DNA from: Senecio squalidus
Lineage: Eukaryota > Streptophyta > Magnoliopsida > Asterales > Asteraceae
Assembly: GCA_910822075.1 (NCBI GenBank)
Contig: CAJVGC010000065.1
Location: 20,059,695 to 20,123,694 of the forward strand
Length of the DNA stretch: 64,000 bases
Direction: 5' to 3'
Positions 57,568 to 64,000 of this stretch are shown here, one piece after another. The position numbers and the translations under genes were made by a program. The first letter of the stretch is position 1; each line of letters opens with the position of its first letter. The notes beneath the pieces were generated by a model that ran no database searches, was not told where the DNA came from, and saw nothing but the letters and a program-made list of their open reading frames with translations.

Positions 57568-59774
57568 TGTCACACCCCGCTAAAGCGGAAACACGAGGTG
57601 CGAAGAGCTGGAATACCATTACACGGGTTATAACAAAATAGAACGGTTTCAAGTCATTGATTTAAAATAAAAGAGTTCACAAGTTCAAAAGACAACCAAG
57701 TCGTTTAACGTTTCAATACAAATACATAACTAAAGTTTCAAACAGATTCCCCAAAATATATAAAACAGGTCTTTTCCCAATGTGAGTCTCACGTAACCAT
57801 CCTGACCCGTCCATGCCATGCACTTCATTCTTACAATAAAGTAACGAATGAGTTACAGTTTTAAGTTTCTCGACAAAAGTTTCCGTAAAGTATATATAAG
57901 TATAAGAGTTTCATAAATGAAAGAGGAGCGGAACGGCGCTTAAATATATATACTTTAAAAGTTCCTGAGGCAACGAGGCGTAACAACGCTTTAAAAGTTT
58001 GTACAAAAGCAAGTAGAACAGTACTTGTAAAATAATAGTTGCGGATTCAATCGCTAAAAGAGTGTATATGCGTAAATAAGTAACTAATGATTAAAACCTT
58101 GTATCAACCTCGTGGCATAATATAAACATAAGTGTACACACTAAACCGATTATCCAACCGTGAGGCCCCTTACCCCGCACTATCTACGAGGAGTATTCTG
58201 ATCATAGTAATATGTACTTAGACTGCCATCTAAGTAAGGAACGGTTCTTTAATAAGTATCGATACCCATAATTACTAAACGACTTAACAAAGCTAATAGT
58301 GTGTAAAGAACTAAAACCGGGCACTAAAGTAATTTTGTTTCAAACTGATAGTAGGCACTTATGATTCGCGTTATATTCTCATCAAGGGTTGGAAGCATAT
58401 ACAATTAATCATAGTTTCGTTATAGCCAATTAACGGGGGCAAGCCATTACGCCGAATAAAGGGGGCAAGCCATTAAGTTTATTATATGCCAATCGGGGCA
58501 AATAAAACTGTTTACGCATATAAGTTTCACAAAACGTTCAATAATAGACCAATAGTTCATAAAACGTTCCAAAAGTTCATAATAGTTACAAAGTTCATAA
58601 AAGTTCCAAAGGCAGTTAGATCTCATGTTTCCCCCAAAGAGTTATGTAAAAATACAATAAGTAAAAGGGGATGTAACTCACGGGTTGCGAAGATAAAGTC
58701 TCGAGTAAAAGAGAGGAGCGGAACACGTTGGGAATCAAAGACGACTTAAACACCCAAGTTTCGTGTAAGTATAAGTATTACGATTTAAGTTATGTTAAAG
58801 TCACAGTTTCTTTTAGATTTTGGAGCGTTTTAGTGAAAGATTTTGGCATGCAACAGGTTTTTAATGAAGTATAATCATATTAGTGTCAAAATCACAGTTT
58901 CTTTTAGATCTTTTACACCAATATGTAGATTTATTTGAAAAACCCGTTTTTGTAAGGAAACGTTATAAATATTTATAAAAGCAACTTTTTATTCCATGGA
59001 TCGTCCATGCAAGGCCATTTTTTGTATAAAAACAGTAAAATAAAAGAAATCTACCGGATGAAAAAGCTTGATGATGGTTTGGAGAAGATTTAGAGCTCCA
59101 AAGGTGGTAGAAACTTCTTTAAAACGTTAACCCTTTTGACTCCTTGCTTGGTGAACGATTTGTATAAGTTTTTGTGGACGATTTTTGTGTTTATCTTGCT
59201 GTTTTAATGGCTAAAGTTACTGGTTTTGGTTGGATGTTCTTGAGAGATTTAGAGAGATTTGTTTAGAGAGAGAGTGGTGAGTGTGTAATGTGTGTTTTTA
59301 GAAAAGTGAAGTGAAAGAAAAGAGTAGGAAAGGGGCCAAGACTGTCCTAGGGACTCCACATTTGCCAGTCCTTGGTCCAATCCCGTGGTTAATGCTTTAG
59401 CCAATCAAGATTCATGCAATAATGACTCATCAAGTCACTGGTCAGCGGGTTTCAGCCGCCGGCTGGGCTTCAGCCGCTGGCTGACAGCCTTCAGCCATCG
59501 GTTGGATGGCTTTCCCAGCTTGGTGTCGTTTTAAGTTTTCCGTTATTGTTGAGTGTAGACCAGAATTTTATATTAGTTCCCGTTATGAACTTAGTCAAGT
59601 TCATAGTATAGTTTCTTGGTGTTAGGATTTATAGGTTGATTCCGACTTTGGTTCCGACACAAATACAGTCGCAATAAAGTACGAACAAGAATGACACGAT
59701 CACAATAAAATACGACTAAGGATTTGCACAGACATAACAAATGAGAATCACCTGAATTTTTGACGGTTGTCACA
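57568..59774 (-). repeat. Family-A LTR (second copy) with internal deletions
   Basis: It matches 49984-52833 closely but is only 2207 bp. One deletion (near 57836) removes the TTTCCTGAAACA acceptor-like site. A larger one (junction near 58800) removes about 580 bp, including the inner GC-rich site. The outer GC-rich site at 59450-59515 remains. TTTCG follows at 59775-59779, and the family-B LTR then resumes. Confidence 0.9.
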
Positions 59775-60458
59775 TTTCGGAGGAGAATGCATTGTATCAA
59801 ACAATTTTTATGTTAGACAAGAGTACCCAACATAGCATACAATACTTAGGTAACAGCGTAATCACACCAACTTTTTATCCTATGTAGTTAATTATGGACT
59901 TAAACGCAAACTTTGTGGATAGATTTATTTGAGCTAACAACTCTACCCGGATGGTTAGCTACCATTCGTCAAACTAGTAGATATTGTTTGAAACACACGG
60001 ATATTTTATTAAGATATCTGGAAAACCTGGTTTTTTGTTAATGTTCTATATCATGAGCCTTTATATTGTGTTATGCCTATATCTTCATTGTAACTTGGTT
60101 ACCTAGAAATCTCGTATGTGCAATGCATGATTTATGCTTAACGTTTTTTTAGTAACCTTATGAATTCACTCAACTTTCTAGTTGACACATTAAATGCACT
60201 TGTTAGGTAATTAGCATGAGTCGCATTTCAAGCATCAATGTGAGTTATTTCAAGCGGTGTCGAGCAATTATGATTAGTTGAAACATTTTCATTTAGTTCA
60301 ATATGGATTATTGTCAATACCAGTTTGCTATTTTTTTTTAATTACTAAATCAAGTATTTATTTAATAAAACGTCTTATTTGAGGCGTTTGCTATATCTTG
60401 AATGTGAATAATAAATGTCACAACCATAATACAATTTTGAAAACTTTGGGGTGTGACA

Positions 60459-60980
60459 CACTTCAAATATGTTGAAGAGATTAGCCAATTCATAATTCCA
60501 TGGAGTGTTAGAGGTGATTTTTTCAAAATTAGGAGATATAAATTCTATCATTTATCCATTTTAACTTGTTAATTTCCTCTTGTTAAAATTTCTTCAATGG
60601 TAATTAGCTTTTACTTAGAATTCTAACTAATACGTGCCAACATATTAATAACTTCTAGGTCAAAACCTAGATGGTAAATCTACATTATACATTATATCAA
60701 CGAGAATTAATTTGCACAAAACCTAGATGGTAAATCTACATTATACATTATATCAACGAGAATTAATTTGCACGAGCTTCGCAGTAGGGATAATGTTAAA
60801 AACCTAAAATGTAAAAGTTAATGGAATTAAGGGTTAAAACGAAAGTAATCAAATTCGATGGGTTAAAATGTAAATAACTAAAGTCGAGGGTCAAATATAA
60901 AAATATTGTAAATAATAACGGAACGGAAATCATTTATGTAATAACGAAACGGATGATACTATTCATTAGAAAAGTTTGTT
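60459..60980. other. Intergenic stretch with a 56-bp tandem duplication
   Basis: AT-rich with no gene. Units 60661-60716 and 60717-60772 (starting CAAAACCTAGATGG) are identical, which points to a very recent duplication or an assembly artefact. Confidence 0.75.
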
Positions 60981-62204
60981 AGTAAATTACATAGATCGTC
61001 CCTAAGGTTTATATGGAATTATGGATTTCGTCCCTAAGTTTGAAAAGTTGCATGGATCGTCCCATTGTTTAGACTAATTACTCATTTCGTCCCTAATTTG
61101 GACGTCCGTTAATTTCCACCGTTAGCCTTCCCTCACGTGTTAAAAACGTGAGGGTATTTTGGTCTTTTCGCATTCTCAAGAAATCCTCTTTCTGTTTCTC
61201 TTTCTCTTTCATCCCACCACCAACACCAAATTGAACATATATCAGTATTCTTCATGATCCTCCATTGATAAACTAAAATTCAATCAATTCCAGAACAAAT
61301 TGAACAAATCAGTATCGAATTGAACCAGATCTCACAAACAAAAACCTTTAATTAGGGTTTTGAAAACTCAATATCAAAAATTGAACAAATTATACATATA
61401 CAGATATGTATTTATACATATATATATAGATATAGATATAGAAATATGTATATATATACACACAATTGAAACCACCAATGGCGCCGCCGTCACCACCACC
61501 TTCGCCGCCGGCGCCACCTCCACCTTCGCCGCCATCATCATCACCACACACAGACAGATCATCACCACCTTCTGCAACTCGTGAACCCGCGGAGGAGGAA
61601 CTAGGGTATGCCTGAGAAACTAACGTGAAATCCGTGAAATCTTAGAAATCTGATTCTGGTGGGTAAAACCATATGTCCAGAAATCGGTCCATAGACGACA
61701 AGTGGTGGGTAAAACCTCGGTCAAAACTGATTCTGGTGGGTAAAACTCAATATCGAATTGAACCAGAAATCGGTCAAAACTGTGATGTTGATAAACTCTC
61801 ATAAAAAAAAATGAATGTTCCAAGGTTCAAATTCTCGGTAGGTGCTTCTTGCGAGAGACTCAGAAATGGATGATTTTGATACTGATTGAGAGAGACTGGA
61901 TCTGATCTGGTTTTGGTAGAAAGGAATTTTTAGTGTGTGTGTGTGTGAAGGGGTGTTTGTGTAAGCTTATTTTTTTTTTTTTTAGGGTTTATTTGATTTT
62001 GCGGGAGAAGAGTGCGAAAAGACTAAAATACCCTCACGTGTTTAACACGTGAGGGAAGGCTAACGGTGGAATTAGACGGACATCCAAAATAGGGACGAAA
62101 TGCGTAATTAGTCTAAACAATGGGACGATCCTTGCAACTTTTCAAACTTAGGGACGAAATCCATAATTCCATATAAACTTTAGGGACGATCTATGTAATT
62201 TACT
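60981..62204. mobile_element. Mutator-like non-autonomous element with 192-bp inverted repeats
   Basis: The left arm 60981-61172 starts AGTAAATTACATAGATCGTC. The right arm 62013-62204 is its close reverse complement of equal length. Both arms hold GGGACGAAAT-type repeats and an inner CTCACGTGTT/AACACGTGAG hairpin. The inner 840 bp contain 5' UTR-like sequence and a short proline-rich ORF, but no transposase. A clean target duplication is not seen. Confidence 0.75.
61478..61615 (+). CDS. Small proline-rich ORF inside the Mutator-like element
   Basis: 45 codons beginning MAPPSPPPSPPAPPPPSPP, then a Ser/His stretch and REPAEEELGYA. Base composition is much more GC-rich than the surroundings. 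It is preceded by a CT-rich, UTR-like stretch (61185-61215) and followed by GGGTATGCC, which could be a splice donor. It may be the first exon of a host gene captured by the element (Pack-MULE-like), or chance. No parent gene is recognised. Confidence 0.35.
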   Translation: MAPPSPPPSPPAPPPPSPPSSSPHTDRSSPPSATREPAEEELGYA

Positions 62205-63017
62205 CTAATTAGTATTATATCAATTAGCAAACTTTTGATGAAATGAATAGTGATTTAGGGATATAATTGTTATTTCCTTTATTTATTATTTTTCTAATCA
62301 AAAATTTAATAATTAATTTTTTTTATTTATAATTTATTTTATTATCCCCTTATTTCATACTAAACTATATTTTTCTATTATTTATCTTATATTTTATAAT
62401 TGACAAACAATCACTAATTCACTTTTTAAAGTATTATTATTTAGAATGTAAATTTATTAATATTACATGTTAACATGCAAAATACGTGGTATTGATTAAT
62501 TTGTATTAAATTTAATTATATACGTCATATTAGAGAGAGTAAATATAAAAAAAATGTGACCATAAAATAATCTTGTAAATACATACATAAACATCAATTT
62601 CGACTCGCCCTGCTGCAAAACGCCGACATTTCTAAACCTTGATATAATTAACATCCAACCAAATTATCTCCGAATTTCCTTAACTGCATGACTTCTTCCG
62701 TTATCATAATCACCTTAACGCTATTACAGGGCCGGTCCTGAGAATATAGGGCCCCTATGCGAATTTAAGAACATTATTTTTTCTATAAAAGCGCCACCTG
62801 GATATACATAATTTTTTTTAATTTGTTACGCATATATATATACGAATAGCAAATAAATATGGGCGTGTAAGGTCGCACACCCGACACGTACTTTAGACCG
62901 GCCATGCACCATTAGTTAACCAGTTTAATCCATAATCATGTATGGTATTTTTTAAACACAAAATGAATTAAAGGAATCTCATTCAAGATAAACTTCACCA
63001 ATTTTATTCATTTTTCA
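62205..63017. other. AT-rich intergenic stretch, nothing firm
   Basis: No ORF or boundary could be supported. CAGGGCCGGTCCTGAG at about 62727-62742 resembles one end of a hAT-type repeat, but no partner end was found. Confidence 0.4.
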
Positions 63018-63591
63018 TGTTGAAAAAGTCTTGAACATATTAGAGTAAATAATTCTTCGTGTGTTTTCTATTCACATTCAGTAATTAAATAGATACAATA
63101 TGGGCCTTCCTGGGCTTACATGGATATTTAACCCTACAAATCAATACAATGTGATTAACTACACTAAATAATGGTGGAATCATGATCTAATATTGAATTG
63201 ATGATTAGAAAGTATGAATCAACACTAATTGCCACTAAATGGCGGGAAAGTTTATTAAAAGGTGTTTCTCTCTCTAAAAATATATATTCCAGCACGCTAC
63301 ACTATGTAACCTAGACTCACAAACAAAATACAAATTACATTACACTTATCCTTATGTTTATTTAAAGACACTTCGGATGAAAAACTAACTAAGTCTTCAC
63401 TTTAACTTTAACTCCTATGAACTTCACTTTAACTCGGAAGTAGAAGCTTGATCTTCAGAGTTAAATCCTTCGGTGTTGAATTACTAAGTTTTAACTTGGA
63501 ATTTAACATTTGTTCTTCCGAGTTAAACACTTAGAGCAAAACTACACTTGTTGAAGATTTGAAGCTTCATCCATTCTATTCTAACCCAACA
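63018..63591 (-). repeat. Probable copia-type 3' LTR
   Basis: On the minus strand it starts TGTTGGGTTAGAATAG directly after a purine tract, the typical copia arrangement. The end at 63018 (TGTTGAAAAAG on the plus strand) is a guess from the TG...CA rule. Repeated AACTCGGAAG/ACTTCGGATG-type words occur at 63368-63530. Confidence 0.5.
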
Positions 63592-63602
63592 ATCTCCCCC
63601 TT
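63592..63602 (-). other. Polypurine tract of a copia-type element
   Basis: AAGGGGGAGAT on the minus strand, next to the LTR start TGTTGGG. This combination is common at copia 3' ends. Confidence 0.6.
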
Positions 63603-63694
63603 GGATGATGTTTTCAAAATCTTTTCAGCTTCAAAACACACTTCTGCACTCTTCGTCCTTATGTACACTATTTACATCAACTGGTTCTCCAAGC

Positions 63695-64000
63695 TTACCT
63701 CATTTTCTTATTAATCAACTCTATTTGAAAATCTATTACCGTTAGAAAATGTTCTCCATCTTCATAACTTTCATGATCTCTAAAAGGTAGTTGACTCAAG
63801 GCAATCAAATCTTCATTACATAATGCCCTTAAATCAGCATCTTCATACAATCTGTTTGTAGATCCATATTCTCTTTCAGTGACAATTTCATGTGCAGGAG
63901 CATCCATTCTCCATCCAATCACTCTTGGCAAAGCAACTTTATGTTTCTTAGAAACTTGTAAAAGAGCCCTTTCTAGCATCATAGATGATCTTTTTCTCTT
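63695..64000 (-). CDS. Unrecognised ORF upstream of the copia-type LTR, partial at the window edge
   Basis: The frame is open to the window end and reads KRKRSSMMLERALLQVSKKH, then VIGWRMDAPAHEIVTEREYG, and later DLRALCNEDLIALSQLPFRD, ending INKKMR. It is charged and helical-looking, without membrane segments or a nuclease or RNase H motif I know. The basic KRKR lies at the edge. It sits about 90 bp before the polypurine tract, where copia elements normally have the end of RNase H. It may be an extra or captured ORF carried by a retroelement. Function unknown. Confidence 0.5.
   Translation of the reverse strand, partial: KRKRSSMMLERALLQVSKKHKVALPRVIGWRMDAPAHEIVTEREYGSTNRLYEDADLRALCNEDLIALSQLPFRDHESYEDGEHFLTVIDFQIELINKKMR

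Larger units (their letters stand above)
47989..60458 (+). repeat. Family-B 3' LTR, interrupted by rearranged family-A sequence
   Basis: It starts TGTGATAACCGTC at the polypurine tract and ends AACTTTGGGGTGTGACA. The LTR parts are 47989-49983 and 59780-60458, about 2.67 kb together, like the copy at 16443. The break point carries TTTCG at 49979-49983 and again at 59775-59779. Part of the LTR (552 bp) is repeated at 57016-57567. Confidence 0.8.

Noticed and set aside
61374..61577. 67-codon minus-strand frame with hydrophobic residues
   Set aside because: It is antisense to the proline-rich ORF and the TA-rich tract beside it.
62727..62742. Possible hAT-type terminus CAGGGCCGGTCCTGAG
   Set aside because: Only one end is seen; no matching inverted end or 8-bp duplication was found.

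Overview
The window looks like nuclear DNA of a eudicot plant. It has AT-rich intergenic sequence, GT-AG introns, and nested long-terminal-repeat (LTR) retrotransposons of the Ty3/gypsy chromovirus type (Tekay/Del-like, with a degenerate chromodomain after integrase). The LTR style and the GTAGTGACCC-type LTR start remind me of Asteraceae, but that is only an impression. I see one intact host gene, a five-exon tonoplast sugar transporter on the minus strand (11023-14204). Almost everything else is mobile DNA, mostly decayed.

Layout. 1-1165: LTR-like remnants. 1171-8097: plus-strand gypsy element E1, truncated inside gag, with stops and frameshifts in pol and a complete 3' LTR. 8283-8600: reverse transcriptase relic. 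8881-10320: another LTR-like repeat. 11023-14204: the TST gene, with a Mutator-like MITE upstream (14831-15490). 16443-19948: a family-B LTR with primer-binding site and leader, then the start of a family-C LTR. 19949-31460: E2, a minus-strand family-A gypsy element with both LTRs, degenerate gag-pol and an extra ORF between primer-binding site and gag. 31461-36244: family-C LTR holding a solo family-A LTR with a perfect target duplication. 36266-47938: decayed plus-strand gypsy coding sequence, split by E3 (38372-47677, minus strand, perfect 5-bp target duplication, gag and protease deleted). 47989-60458: family-B 3' LTR, interrupted by rearranged family-A sequence (49984-59774) that includes a 552-bp duplication of the surrounding LTR. 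60981-62204: Mutator-like element with 192-bp terminal inverted repeats and a small proline-rich ORF. 63018-64000: 3' end of a probable copia-type element on the minus strand.

Family-A LTRs start TGTGACAACCGTC and end CTTTAGCGGGGTGTGACA. Family B starts TGTGATAACCGTC and ends TTTGGGGTGTGACA. Family C starts near TGTAGTGACCC and ends CCACTAGCGGGGTGTGACA.

The most interesting signals are: (1) the extra ORF upstream of gag in family-A elements, with a basic/proline core kept by synonymous change in three copies and a C-terminal membrane segment; (2) two GC-rich hairpin sites per family-A LTR that keep position but come in two unrelated sequence types; (3) a donor/acceptor pair at matching places in all three LTR families that looks like an LTR intron; and (4) the rearrangements around E2 and 49984-59774. 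All calls come from reading the sequence; no search or folding was run.
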